In this document: positions 43,514 through 52,392 of the stretch, one piece after another
Layout: each line of letters begins with the position of its first letter
Numbering within the stretch: the first letter of the stretch is position 1
From: Microbispora sp. H13382
Lineage (GTDB): Bacteria > Actinomycetota > Actinomycetes > Streptosporangiales > Streptosporangiaceae
Reading direction: 5' to 3'
DNA: 64,000 nt
Assembly (NCBI RefSeq): GCF_014161445.1
Contig: NZ_JABBXA010000025.1
Coordinates: forward strand, 58,889-122,888
Made by a program: the position numbers and the translations under genes
Notes under the pieces: generated by a model
Told to the model about the DNA's origin: nothing
The model's input: the letters and a program-made list of their open reading frames with translations, nothing else
Database searches by the model: none

Positions 43514-43888
43514 CGGGCACAGCAGACGGGATTGCCACCGTCCCTGGTCGCCGGCGGCAATCCCGGAGTTGCAGGAGGTGTGGTGGATCGAGGTGGCGTA
43601 CGCCAACCCACGGTGCCCTTGTCGCCTCGCGTCATCTTGGCCACGGCGGACAGCAACGGAGGAGCCTTCGGTTGCACTCAGCGGGAGCACCGCTTCGAGG
43701 AGTGGCAGCACCTCCTGGTCGCCTCAGGCAACCTGAGAAGTTCCGCAATCGCTTGTGAGTGATGTCGTGATCGACGATGCCTCCGCACCGAAGCGACGCA
43801 CAACGGCGGGAGAGCAGGCAAGGCGTGCCGTGAACGCCATCAGCCAGAGCGAATATCAGGAGCTCCAAACAGATCGAAGGGACCATCC
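43514..43888. other. Region without a supported gene
   Basis: Short open frames on both strands with no recognisable family. It separates the PiT remnant from ArsC and probably contains the ArsC promoter. Confidence 0.35.
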
Positions 43889-44293
43889 ATGCCCCCGATG
43901 CCCAGCGTCCTGTTCGTGTGCGTGCACAACGCCGGCCGTTCCCAGATGGCGGCCGGCTGGCTCGCTCATCTGGCTGGCGACCGCATCCAGGTCCGTTCAG
44001 CCGGGTCTGCGCCCGCGGAGCAGGTCAACCCCGTCGCCGTCGACGCCATGCGCGAGGTCGGCATCGACATCAGTGCCGAAAGTCCGAAGCTCCTCACTGC
44101 CGATGCCGTTCAGGCATCCGACGTGATCATCACCATGGGCTGCGGTGATGCATGCCCTATCCTCCCCGGCAAACGGTACGAGGATTGGAAACTCGACGAC
44201 CCGGCCGGGCAAGGCATCGATGCTGTGCGCGTGATAAGAGCCGAGATCTACGACCGGGTAAAGGCTCTGATGGTCGAGCTTCTGAAGCCCTGA
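43889..44293 (+). CDS. arsC: Arsenate reductase, mycothiol-type (LMW phosphatase fold)
   Basis: A 134-residue enzyme. The CX5R loop CVHNAGRSQ (about residues 11-19) is the arsenate-binding site, and TMGCGDACPILPGKRYEDW carries the second cysteine and general-acid region; the C-terminal helix is typical. AGGGA precedes the ATG; a second ATG three codons on is possible. In actinomycetes these enzymes reduce As(V) to As(III) with mycothiol and mycoredoxin. It is the only intact reductase gene of the region. Confidence 0.88.
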   Translation: MPPMPSVLFVCVHNAGRSQMAAGWLAHLAGDRIQVRSAGSAPAEQVNPVAVDAMREVGIDISAESPKLLTADAVQASDVIITMGCGDACPILPGKRYEDWKLDDPAGQGIDAVRVIRAEIYDRVKALMVELLKP

Positions 44294-44582
44294 TGCGCTT
44301 CCCCAGGAGTACAGGGCGGTCCTACAGGTCACGGAAGCCCCGGCCTATGAGTACCACGGAGAAGGGCTACGCCGAGCCCAGGCCTTTACATAGTAGATTC
44401 GCCCGCTGGATTCCGCCAAAACGGACAGTTTCCGGATGACGAGGAAGCTCATTTGAACACGGCGGCCACGCGCACCTTCGTTGACCGTGGATCCCCTGAT
44501 GAACACCGGTATTCAGGGGCACCGGTCGGGAGCGGTCGGCACGTTCAGCTTCACGGTCAAACGACGGTCAGACATCAAAAGA

Positions 44583-44609
44583 GCCTGATCACTTTAGTAG
44601 TGATCAGGC
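44583..44609 (-). terminator. Strong hairpin terminator after the tRNA tail
   Basis: A perfect 11-bp stem (GCCTGATCACT / AGTGATCAGGC) with a 5-base loop. Read leftwards it is followed by TCTTTTGATG, a usable U-run. It sits 21 bases beyond the 3' end of the tRNA-like sequence, the normal place for a tRNA terminator on the minus strand. Confidence 0.75.
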
Positions 44610-44630
44610 CTTGACCTGCTATGAACAGTG

Positions 44631-44664
44631 TCGGGACGACGGGATTTGAACCCACGGCCCCCTG
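44631..44664 (-). tRNA. 3' fragment of a tRNA gene, probably tRNA-Pro
   Basis: Leftwards the sequence gives the T-arm GGGTTCAAATCCC and an acceptor 3' strand CGTCCCGA, as in tRNA-Pro. The 5' part (D arm, anticodon arm and matching CGGGACG) is not found upstream; similarity ends near 44664. It keeps its own terminator. It is best explained as the displaced 3' end left when an element integrated into the tRNA gene. Confidence 0.5.
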
Positions 44665-44915
44665 TTTTGACGCGCAGGAGCCCATCCGGACAGACGGGCG
44701 ACGAGGCCCGAAGCGCCGGCCACCTGTTAGGCGGGTAGTGAAATGATCTTGGGGTGGTGGGCCGGTGAGGTTGTGGCTGTTGTGGCCGTGGTCGGCCTGG
44801 TGGGCGTGCAGGCGTGCGCCAGGCCTGGGAATGGGCGGCTCCCATTAAGGCGTAGCCGACAATTCCGATACCTAGGGCGGGGCAGGGAACTCGTCGTCAT
44901 GTGAAAGGCCCGTCA

Positions 44916-46151
44916 CTATCTCTGCTCCGGAGTCAGGACGTGCCGGGTCCGGTCCCCGATCCAGGCCGCTTCGAGGATCGCGGTCAGGCTGGCGGTGTCG
45001 GCCGGGCCTGGATGGTTCTGGATCAAGCGGGTGACGCCACTGGCCATCTCCGCGAAGCGCGGGAGGTCGGCGCGTGCCACGCCGATGTCCGCCAAGCTGG
45101 CAGGGATGCCGATGTCGGCAAGGAGCCCGTGGAGCCAGGTGAGGAACGTATCTGCGGCCTCGGCATCCGAGGCATCGGTCACGTCGAGCCCGCACACCCG
45201 GGCGAGGATGGCCAACCGGTCGCTGATGGCATCCCTGGCCGCGTCCAGCGCGTAGGGCAGCAGCAGCCCGACGCCCAGGCCGTGCGGCGTGTGGGTGGCT
45301 GCGCCGATGGGGTACTGGAGGGCGTGCGGAGCCGCGGTGCCTGCGTGGGCAAATGCGAGCCCGGCCAGCATGGACCCATAGGACATGTCCGCGCGCGCGT
45401 CCTTGTCGCCTCCGTCCCTGACGGCACGGGGCAAGCTGCGGGCGATCCGCTCCGCGGCCAGGAGCGCGTAGTGATCGGTGATCGGGTTGCGGCCGAGGAA
45501 GACCTGCTCCACCGGGTCGCTCGGTCCGTGGGCCCGGGGTCGCGCGGTGTAGCTCTCCACCGCGTGACAAAACGCGTCAATGCCGGAGTGGGCAGTGACG
45601 GTCGCAGGGCAGGTGTAGGTGAGCTCGGGGTCGACGATGGCGAAGTCGGGCACGATGTGGACGCTGGAGACCCCCACCTTCAGCTCGCGGTCCGGGTCGG
45701 TCAACACCGAGACGGGCGTGAGCTCGGAGCCGGTGCCTGACGTCGTCGGGACCGCGACGAGAGGAATCGTCGGCCCCGGCACCTTCGACTCGCCGTAGAA
45801 GTCACGCGGTGTCCCACCGTGGCGCCGGATTACGCCGACGATTTTGGCGAGGTCGATCACCGTGCCACCCCCGATGGCGAGGAGTACGTCGGCGTCCACC
45901 TCTGCGGCGGCCGAGACGGCCAGGGCGACATCGGCGAGTGGCACGTCCGGAGTCGCGTCGGCGAACACCCCGACGACTGCGACCTTCTCCCGCACGGCGG
46001 CCACGATCTCGGCCACGCCCGGCTGCCCCTGAAGAAACCGGTCGGTCACGATGAGGACTCGCGAGCCACACTCGGCCACCACTCGTGGGATGTTCTGCGC
46101 GACCCCTTCGCCCACTATCAGCTGGCGTGGTCCGCGGACGGTCTCAAGCAT
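44916..46151 (-). CDS. Iron-containing alcohol dehydrogenase
   Basis: A 411-residue group III dehydrogenase. The nucleotide-binding signature AIGGGTVIDLAKI, VPTTSGTGSELTPVSVL and the metal-site histidines in GIDAFCHAVESY and PHALQYPIGAATHTPHGLG are intact. It is last in a sugar/polyol operon, one base after the truncated Ldh gene. It probably oxidises a hydroxyl group of the imported polyol or reduces an aldehyde product. Confidence 0.87.
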   Translation of the reverse strand: MLETVRGPRQLIVGEGVAQNIPRVVAECGSRVLIVTDRFLQGQPGVAEIVAAVREKVAVVGVFADATPDVPLADVALAVSAAAEVDADVLLAIGGGTVIDLAKIVGVIRRHGGTPRDFYGESKVPGPTIPLVAVPTTSGTGSELTPVSVLTDPDRELKVGVSSVHIVPDFAIVDPELTYTCPATVTAHSGIDAFCHAVESYTARPRAHGPSDPVEQVFLGRNPITDHYALLAAERIARSLPRAVRDGGDKDARADMSYGSMLAGLAFAHAGTAAPHALQYPIGAATHTPHGLGVGLLLPYALDAARDAISDRLAILARVCGLDVTDASDAEAADTFLTWLHGLLADIGIPASLADIGVARADLPRFAEMASGVTRLIQNHPGPADTASLTAILEAAWIGDRTRHVLTPEQR

Positions 46152-46152
46152 G

Positions 46153-46641
46153 TCAGTGCCTCTCTGGAACGTCGGCGGTGATTTGCTGGGCGGACGTCCA
46201 GGTCACCTGCGAGACCGGGACGGCGTCGGCAAGGTTGGCTGCCGGGTGGCGCAGGCGCGCGCCGGGCTCCCGGACTCGGTCGCGCCCGGGCGCCCCCGGG
46301 TCCATCGCGATGAAGACGTCGCCCTTGGTGGGCGGGTCAGTCGGGTCGAGGGTCCCGCGGACATCGTCGCCAAGGCCGGTACGAGTCGAGGTCGCGACCA
46401 GCACCTCGATCATGAGCCTGAGGGCGTAGCCTTTGGGAGCGCCGAAAGGGCTGATCGCCCCGTCCACCGCCGCGGCCGCGTCTGTGGCGCGCACACCGGC
46501 GGAGTCGACGGCGTCCCCGGGTGCCGGCGGATTCGTGCCGGCCATGGCCCGGGTCCCGCCCCACGGGTGGAGGCCGGTCAGATCATGTGTGCACAGGGCG
46601 TGGTGATCCTCGGCGGGCACCCCGAGCAGCAGGCCGGTCAC
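46153..46641 (-). pseudogene. Truncated Ldh_2-type (malate/L-lactate) dehydrogenase
   Basis: A 163-residue open frame, against about 340 for the family. It keeps WGGTRAMAGTNPPAPGD, the SPFGAPKGYALRLMIEVLV motif and the C-terminal part, but lacks the N-terminal half and a piece between the two motifs. Its GTG start overlaps the aldehyde dehydrogenase stop (GTGA), so it may still be translated. Enzymatic activity is unlikely. Confidence 0.6.
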
Positions 46642-48098
46642 GGTAGGTCGATCGCCGCGTAGGTGACGTCGAGGTACTCAAGGATGCCCTCGTGCGACCC
46701 CTCCTTGCCGATCCCGGACTGCTTCACGCCTCCGAACGGAGCTGACGGGTCCGAGATCAGACCACGGTTGATGCCGACCATCCCCGTCTCCAGCCCCTCG
46801 GTGAACCGGAGCGCCCGCTGGAGGTCACGGGTGAAGACGTATCCGACCAGGCCGTGCTCGGTGTCGTTGGCCTTCGCAATCACCTCGTCGTCGGACGTGA
46901 ACGAGATGATCGGCGCAACCGGGCCGAAGATTTCCTCCTCCAGTATCCGCGCGTCTCCGGGCACATCGACGAGGACCGTAGGCGGATAGAAGTGACCCGG
47001 CCCATCCGGACGCTCGCCGCCCACCAGGACACGGGCGCCGCGATCGACCGCGTCGGCGACGAGCTCCTCGATCTTGGTGACCGAGGCATCGTCGATCAAC
47101 GCCCCGACGTCCACGCCGTCGTCGAGACCATGGCCCACCGAGAGCGCGCCCATCCGCTTGGCGAAGCGCGCCGTGAACTCCTCGCGCACCGACTCCTCGA
47201 CGTAGATTCGGTTGGCCGCGATGCAGGACTCCCCGATGTTGCGCATCTTGGCCACCATGGCACCGTCGAGCGCGACGTCCAGGTCCGCGTCGGCACACAC
47301 GATCAAGGCCGCGTTGCCGCCCAATTCCATGGAGGTGCGCAGCACGTTGTCCGCCGCCTGTCGTAGCAGCACGCGCCCGACCTCGGTCGACCCGGTGAAC
47401 GAAAGCTTGCGGGTCCGACGGTCGGCCAGCAGTGCTGAGACCACCTCGCCGGAACGCTTGGTTGTCACGACGTTGACGACGCCCGCGGGAACGCCGACCT
47501 CCTCCATGATGCGGGCCAGGAACAGCATGGTGAGTGGCGTCTGGGCGGCCGGCTTGGTGATCGTCGTGCAGCCCGCCGCCAGCGCAGGAGCGATCTTGCG
47601 GGCACCCATGGCCAACGGAAAGTTCCAGGGCGTCACGAAGACGCACGGTCCGACCGGCTTCGGCACGGTGAGGATGCGATATCCACCATTGGGAGCGGTG
47701 TTGTAGCGCCCCTCGACGCGCACCGCCTCCTCGGCGAACCAACGGAAGAACTCGGCGCCGTAGGCCACCTCTGCCCGAGCCTCGGCGAGCGGCTTGCCCA
47801 TCTCGAGCGTTATCAGCCGGGCGACCTCCTCGGATCGCTCGGTCAGTGCCCGGTACGTCGCGGTCAACAACTCTGACCGTTTTCGCGGCGGGGTCGCCGC
47901 CCACTCCGCCATCGCCTTGCTCGCCGCGTCCAGAGCGGCGAGCCCGTCGGCGACGCCGGCGTCCGCCACCTCGGCGATGGTCATGCCGGTGGCCGGGTCC
48001 TCGACGGCGAACGTGGCTCCGCTGGCGGCGTCGCGCCAGGCGTCGCCGATCCGGAGCCGCCGGTGCTCGGGGGCCAGGACGTTCATCGGGTCACTCAT
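46638..48098 (-). CDS. NAD(P)-dependent aldehyde dehydrogenase (succinate-semialdehyde type)
   Basis: A 486-residue ALDH. The ATG at 48098 has CAGGAGG upstream. VTPWNFPLAMGARKIAPAL, SFTGSTEVGRVLLR, the catalytic glutamate in MELGGNAALIV and the nucleophile cysteine in IGESCIAANRIYV are intact, as is PFGGVKQSGIGKEGSHEG near the end. It resembles GabD-type enzymes. In this operon it should oxidise an aldehyde made by one of the neighbouring dehydrogenases. Confidence 0.9.
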   Translation of the reverse strand: MSDPMNVLAPEHRRLRIGDAWRDAASGATFAVEDPATGMTIAEVADAGVADGLAALDAASKAMAEWAATPPRKRSELLTATYRALTERSEEVARLITLEMGKPLAEARAEVAYGAEFFRWFAEEAVRVEGRYNTAPNGGYRILTVPKPVGPCVFVTPWNFPLAMGARKIAPALAAGCTTITKPAAQTPLTMLFLARIMEEVGVPAGVVNVVTTKRSGEVVSALLADRRTRKLSFTGSTEVGRVLLRQAADNVLRTSMELGGNAALIVCADADLDVALDGAMVAKMRNIGESCIAANRIYVEESVREEFTARFAKRMGALSVGHGLDDGVDVGALIDDASVTKIEELVADAVDRGARVLVGGERPDGPGHFYPPTVLVDVPGDARILEEEIFGPVAPIISFTSDDEVIAKANDTEHGLVGYVFTRDLQRALRFTEGLETGMVGINRGLISDPSAPFGGVKQSGIGKEGSHEGILEYLDVTYAAIDLP

Positions 48099-48174
48099 TG
48101 CGTCGCCTCCTGCGATGTTCTTGGTGATGTCCAGCGTGACCTCAGCGATCGCGCCACGCGCGTTGACGAACGGG

Positions 48175-48345
48175 TCACACGACCTCGTCGGGGTCGAGGT
48201 TGCCGAGCGGGTCGAACGGGGCCTTGGCCCCGGCTGCAGGGCGACGCCCCGCGCCACCGATCGCCTTCTCGGGCCATGGCTGCTTCAGCGTCGTCAGGCC
48301 GAGCTCACCGGTGACGGTCGCGAGGCTCGATTGCCACGTGCGGGC
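48175..48345 (-). pseudogene. C-terminal fragment of a GlcD/D-lactate-type FAD-linked oxidase
   Basis: Leftwards the frame reads ATVTGELGLTTLKQPWPEKA and, later, KAPFDPLGNLDPDEVV with a stop at 48175. This matches the family end (GTVTGEHGIG...FDPLGILNPGKV). The histidine of the GEHG motif is replaced by Leu and the whole N-terminal part is absent. It fills the gap between the ATPase and aldehyde dehydrogenase genes and shows that an oxidase gene once lay there. Confidence 0.5.
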
Positions 48346-48387
48346 GCATGGTGACGTCGCCGCCCTGTGCTGTTACCTCCCGGGCGG

Positions 48388-49464
48388 TTACCTCCCGGTC
48401 TCGGACAGCGCCAGCCCGGTGCCCGCATCGAAAAGGTGCGCACGGTCCAGGTCGACCGTGACATGCAGCCGCTCGCCCGGCGTACCGGTGAAGGTGGGTC
48501 GTGCCTTGACCTTGAGCATCTCCGTCCCCACTTGGACGTCGACCACCGTTCGGTCACCGAGCGGCTCAAGGCCGTAGAGCTCACCCGGCAACGACGCGTC
48601 CCCACGCTGCTCGACGGACAGGTCCTCCGCGCGCAGGCCCAGCAGCAGCGGACGACCGTTCTCAGCCGTGGTCCAGCGGGGCCGCGGCAGCGTCCAGCCT
48701 TCCGCCCCGACCAGACGATCTCCCTCGGCGTGGCAGGCGAGCAGGCTGATCGACGGGCTCCCGACGAAGCCTGCGACCCACTGGTTGGCTGGACGCTCGT
48801 ACACCTCGGTCGGCGTTCCGACCTGCTGCACCTTCCCCTCCTTGAGGACCGCGACCTGGTCGGCCATGGACAGGGCCTCGACCTGGTCGTTGGTCACGTA
48901 GACGAAGGTTCCCCCGAGGCTCCGGTGGATACGGGTGAGCTCGGTGCGCATCTCGACGCGGAGCTTGAGGTCGAGGTTCGTCAGCGGCTCGTCCATGAGA
49001 AACGCGCGCGGGCGACGGACCAGCGCCCGGGCCAGGGCGACACGCTGCATCTCACCGCCCGACATCTGCGCGGGACGACGCTGCAGCAGACGTTCGATGT
49101 GCAGCAGGCTCGACATCTGCTCGACGGCGGCGGCGATCTCGCTCGAAGAACAGCGGCGTGCCCGCAGCGGCGAAGCGATGTTCTCGTACGCCGTGCGTCG
49201 CGGGTAGAGGGCGTAGCTCTGGAAGACCATGGCCAGGTCGCGTGCGGCCGGGGTGTCACCGGTCGCGTCCCTCCCGTCCAGATGCACCGACCCGGCGTCA
49301 AGCTTCTCAAGGCCGGCGATCGCTCGCAGGGTCGTCGTCTTGCCTGCCCCGGAGGGCCCGAGCACGACGAAGAACGAGCCGTCCGGCACGTCCAGCGTCA
49401 CCCCGTCCAGGGCCTGGACTTTGCCGAAGGACTTGCGCAGCCCGTGTACTGCCACGGTTCCCAT
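48388..49464 (-). CDS. MalK/UgpC-type ABC importer ATPase, variant H-loop
   Basis: A 358-residue ATPase. Walker A GPSGAGKTTTL, Q-loop MVFQSYALYP, signature MSGGEMQRVALARAL, Walker B AFLMDEPLTNLD and a C-terminal TOBE/MalK regulatory domain are present. The H-loop reads YVTNDQVEAL: the switch histidine found in the neighbouring paralogue (VTHDQ) is Asn here, which should weaken ATP hydrolysis at one site. It overlaps the other ATPase gene by one base (TGATG), so a heterodimer is likely. Confidence 0.88.
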   Translation of the reverse strand: MGTVAVHGLRKSFGKVQALDGVTLDVPDGSFFVVLGPSGAGKTTTLRAIAGLEKLDAGSVHLDGRDATGDTPAARDLAMVFQSYALYPRRTAYENIASPLRARRCSSSEIAAAVEQMSSLLHIERLLQRRPAQMSGGEMQRVALARALVRRPRAFLMDEPLTNLDLKLRVEMRTELTRIHRSLGGTFVYVTNDQVEALSMADQVAVLKEGKVQQVGTPTEVYERPANQWVAGFVGSPSISLLACHAEGDRLVGAEGWTLPRPRWTTAENGRPLLLGLRAEDLSVEQRGDASLPGELYGLEPLGDRTVVDVQVGTEMLKVKARPTFTGTPGERLHVTVDLDRAHLFDAGTGLALSETGR

Positions 49465-50531
49465 CAGGCCACCAGCTCTTCCGTGTCCACGTCGTAGACC
49501 GGCGGGGGCCCGCCGGTGTGCCGCAGCCCGACCGGTGCGTCAGCAGCGAAACGGACAGTCGGTGCCATCCGAACTCGTACGTCGCGCTGGCCGCCGTGGT
49601 CGACCACGTAGATGATTTCGTCGCCCAGCCACTCCGCCGAGACCACGCGGGCCGGGACCGAACCTTCCGCCCCTGGTTCTGTGACTTCCAGCGCCTCCGG
49701 ACGGACGCCTGCGACCAGGCGACGGTCGCGCGGCAGGCCTGGCGGTGGCGTGAGGACCAGTCCGCCCTGACTGCGCAGCTTCCCGTCGGCCACCTCCACC
49801 TCGATCAGGTTCATCGGCGGGGAGCCGATGAATGCGGCGCAGAAAAGACTCGCCGGACGGTCGTAGACCTCCAGCGGCGTGCCGATCTGCTCGACGCGGC
49901 CCTTGTTGAGGATGGCGATTCTGTGACCGAGCGACATCGCCTCGACCTGGTCGTGGGTGACGTAAACCATCGTCGTCCCCAGCTCCCCCTGCAGGTGCTT
50001 GATCTCCGTGCGCATGTCCGCCCTCAGCTCCGCGTCCAGATTGGTGAGGGGTTCGTCCATGAGGAATGCGCGCGGTCGTCGCACCAGGGCGCGAGCAAGC
50101 GCGACGCGCTGCTGCTCCCCGCCGGACAGCCGGTGTGGTCGCCGGTCCAGGAGCGGACCAAGCCGCATCAGCCGGGCGGCCTCGTCGACCCGCTCCTGCA
50201 CCTCCGCCTTGGGCAGTCCCTCGGCCCGCAGTGGGAACGCCAGGTTGTCGCGGGTTCTCAGATGCGGGTAGAGAGCGTAGAACTGGAACACCATGGCGAT
50301 GTCGCGCTCGGCGGGCGGCAGGTCGTTGACCAGCGTGTCGCCGATGCGGATGTCGCCCGACGTCTGCCTCTCCAGGCCGGCTATGGCCCGCAGCGTGGTC
50401 GTCTTGCCGCAACCCGAAGGGCCGAGCATCACGAACAGCTCGCCGTCGCCGATGGACAGGTCCACCTGCTCGACTGCGACCGTCCCGTCCGGGTAGCGCT
50501 TGTGCAGGGTGGTCACCTCGATGCCCGCCAT
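49464..50531 (-). CDS. MalK/UgpC-type ABC importer ATPase, canonical
   Basis: A 355-residue ATPase, start at 50531 overlapping the permease stop. Walker A GPSGCGKTTTL, signature LSGGEQQRVALARAL, Walker B AFLMDEPLTNLDAEL, H-loop VTHDQVEAMSL, then a TOBE domain from about residue 235. It probably pairs with the variant ATPase at 48388, an arrangement known from polyol importers such as GlpS/GlpT. Confidence 0.9.
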   Translation of the reverse strand: MAGIEVTTLHKRYPDGTVAVEQVDLSIGDGELFVMLGPSGCGKTTTLRAIAGLERQTSGDIRIGDTLVNDLPPAERDIAMVFQFYALYPHLRTRDNLAFPLRAEGLPKAEVQERVDEAARLMRLGPLLDRRPHRLSGGEQQRVALARALVRRPRAFLMDEPLTNLDAELRADMRTEIKHLQGELGTTMVYVTHDQVEAMSLGHRIAILNKGRVEQIGTPLEVYDRPASLFCAAFIGSPPMNLIEVEVADGKLRSQGGLVLTPPPGLPRDRRLVAGVRPEALEVTEPGAEGSVPARVVSAEWLGDEIIYVVDHGGQRDVRVRMAPTVRFAADAPVGLRHTGGPPPVYDVDTEELVA

Positions 50532-51442
50532 CAGCGTCGCACCGCCCCGAGCGTCACACCGGCGACGAGGTGCTTGCGCACCAGATAGGCGAAGACGAGC
50601 ACCGGTAGGGCGAAGACCACGGAGGCTGCGGCCACGAGACCCCAGTCCACAGTGGTTCCACCGATGAGGCCGGCGATGGCGGGTGGGGCCGTCCGCACGC
50701 TGTCGCTGGAGGTGAGGAAGATGGCGAACACGAACTCGTTCCACGAGAAGATGAGTGCGAAGACCGCCGTCGCGGCGATGCCGGGCAGGAGCAGGGGAAG
50801 GGTGAATTTCCAGAACGCCTGCAGGCGGGTGTAGCCGTCGAGCATGGCGGCATCCTCGTACTCTGCGGGCACCTCGTCGACGAACCCCTTCATCATCCAG
50901 ATCGTGAACGGGACGTTGAACGCGGTGTAGATGAGGATCAGGCCGAGCTTGTTGTCGATCAGTCCGAGTTGGCGGTACATGAGGAAGATCGGGATCACGA
51001 CCACCACGGGCGGCATGAAGCGGGTGGACAGGATGAAGAACAGTTGGTCCTTCTTGGCCTTCACGGAGAAGCGTGAGTAGGCCCAGGCCGCCGGGACCCC
51101 CAGCACGGTGGCCAGCGCCGTGGAGACCCCGGCGACCACGACGGAGTTGAGGAACGAGACGGACAAGGCCGAGCGACCGCCGCCGGAGGCGGCGAACACG
51201 TCCTTGAAATGGTCCAGAGTGACCTTGAAGTCGAAGAACTTGGCCGGGATGGCGTAGACGTCCCGGTTCTCCTTGATGGACGTCTCGATCATCCACAGCA
51301 CCGGGAAGAGCATCACGACGGCCAGCACGGTCAGCAGCGCGACCTCCAGCACGGAGCGGCCCCGGCCGCCACGGCGCCGCGTGGAGGGCGTGTGATCCCG
51401 GCCAGGACCTGTGGACACGGCCTCGTTGACGGAGACGGCCAT
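50531..51442 (-). CDS. Carbohydrate ABC importer permease (MalG type)
   Basis: A 303-residue permease with six helices. The EAA loop EYEDAAMLDGYTRLQAFWKF couples to the ATPases. The ATG at 51442 overlaps the upstream permease stop; a basic Arg/Gly-rich leader precedes helix 1. Confidence 0.9.
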   Translation of the reverse strand: MAVSVNEAVSTGPGRDHTPSTRRRGGRGRSVLEVALLTVLAVVMLFPVLWMIETSIKENRDVYAIPAKFFDFKVTLDHFKDVFAASGGGRSALSVSFLNSVVVAGVSTALATVLGVPAAWAYSRFSVKAKKDQLFFILSTRFMPPVVVVIPIFLMYRQLGLIDNKLGLILIYTAFNVPFTIWMMKGFVDEVPAEYEDAAMLDGYTRLQAFWKFTLPLLLPGIAATAVFALIFSWNEFVFAIFLTSSDSVRTAPPAIAGLIGGTTVDWGLVAAASVVFALPVLVFAYLVRKHLVAGVTLGAVRR

Positions 51443-52392
51443 CAGTCCTCCTTGAGCTTGTTCAAGTAGCGCAGGTAGAGCTGCGTGAGGACGAGGACGA
51501 CGAGGACCATGAGGATCCCGTACGCCGAGGCGGTTCCGGTGTTGAAGCCCAGGAACGCGACCTTGTAGACGTGGAACGACAACGTCTCGGTGGAGACCCC
51601 CGGACCTCCGCTGGTGAGGATGTAGACGAGGTCGAACAGCCGGAAGGCCTCGATGGCCCTGAACAACACGGCGATGAGGAGCAGCGGCCACACCAGCGGA
51701 AGAGTGATGGTGCGGAACCGGAACCACTCGGACGCCCGGTCGATCGAGGCGGCCTCGTACAGGTACTTGGGGACCGCGGTAAGGCCCGCGAGTGCGATGA
51801 GCATGATGAACGGCGTCCATTGCCAGGTGTCGACCACGATCAGGGAAAGCAATGCCGTTCCCTGCTGGGTGAGCCACTCCACCTGCCCCAGGCCGAGCGA
51901 GCCGAGCATGCTGTTGATCACGCCGAACTGCGCGTCGAGCATGAACCGCCAGAACAGCCCGACCACGACCGGCGACAGCATCATCGGAACCAGGAACAGA
52001 GTGGTCAGCACTCCTCGCCCGTGCGTGCGCCGTGAGATCAGGTAGGCGATGGAGAAACCGAGCACGGTCTGCAGGGCGACCGCGCCGACCACGTAGATCA
52101 ACGTCGTCAGGGCCCTCAGGTGGACCTGCGCCGACGTCAGGATGGCGGTGTAGTTCTCGAACCAGACGAAATGGGCGGGCCCCCCGCGGGTGGCCGAGTA
52201 GTCGGTGAAAGACAGGTACAACGCCCACAGCAACGGGAACACCGACATCGCGAGCAACAGCAGCAACGCGGGGGAGATGAAGGCCCCGGCGAGCCAGCGG
52301 TCGCTCAGGCGGCGGGACCGGCCCGGTGCAGGCGGCGTCGCGGACGCCACCTGCCCAGGCTGGTCGATCGTCAGAGGAGCGGACTCACTCAC
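51442..52392 (-). CDS. Carbohydrate ABC importer permease (MalF type)
   Basis: A 316-residue permease with six helices and the EAA loop LYEAASIDRASEWFRFRTIT. It overlaps the binding-protein gene by 4 bases. With the MalG-type protein it forms the transmembrane channel. Confidence 0.9.
   Translation of the reverse strand: MSESAPLTIDQPGQVASATPPAPGRSRRLSDRWLAGAFISPALLLLLAMSVFPLLWALYLSFTDYSATRGGPAHFVWFENYTAILTSAQVHLRALTTLIYVVGAVALQTVLGFSIAYLISRRTHGRGVLTTLFLVPMMLSPVVVGLFWRFMLDAQFGVINSMLGSLGLGQVEWLTQQGTALLSLIVVDTWQWTPFIMLIALAGLTAVPKYLYEAASIDRASEWFRFRTITLPLVWPLLLIAVLFRAIEAFRLFDLVYILTSGGPGVSTETLSFHVYKVAFLGFNTGTASAYGILMVLVVLVLTQLYLRYLNKLKED

Noticed and set aside
44594..44845. 83-residue minus-strand ORF over the tRNA tail as an integrase C-terminus
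   Set aside because: No tyrosine-recombinase motifs are visible; the frame is proline/arginine-rich and just crosses the tRNA remnant.
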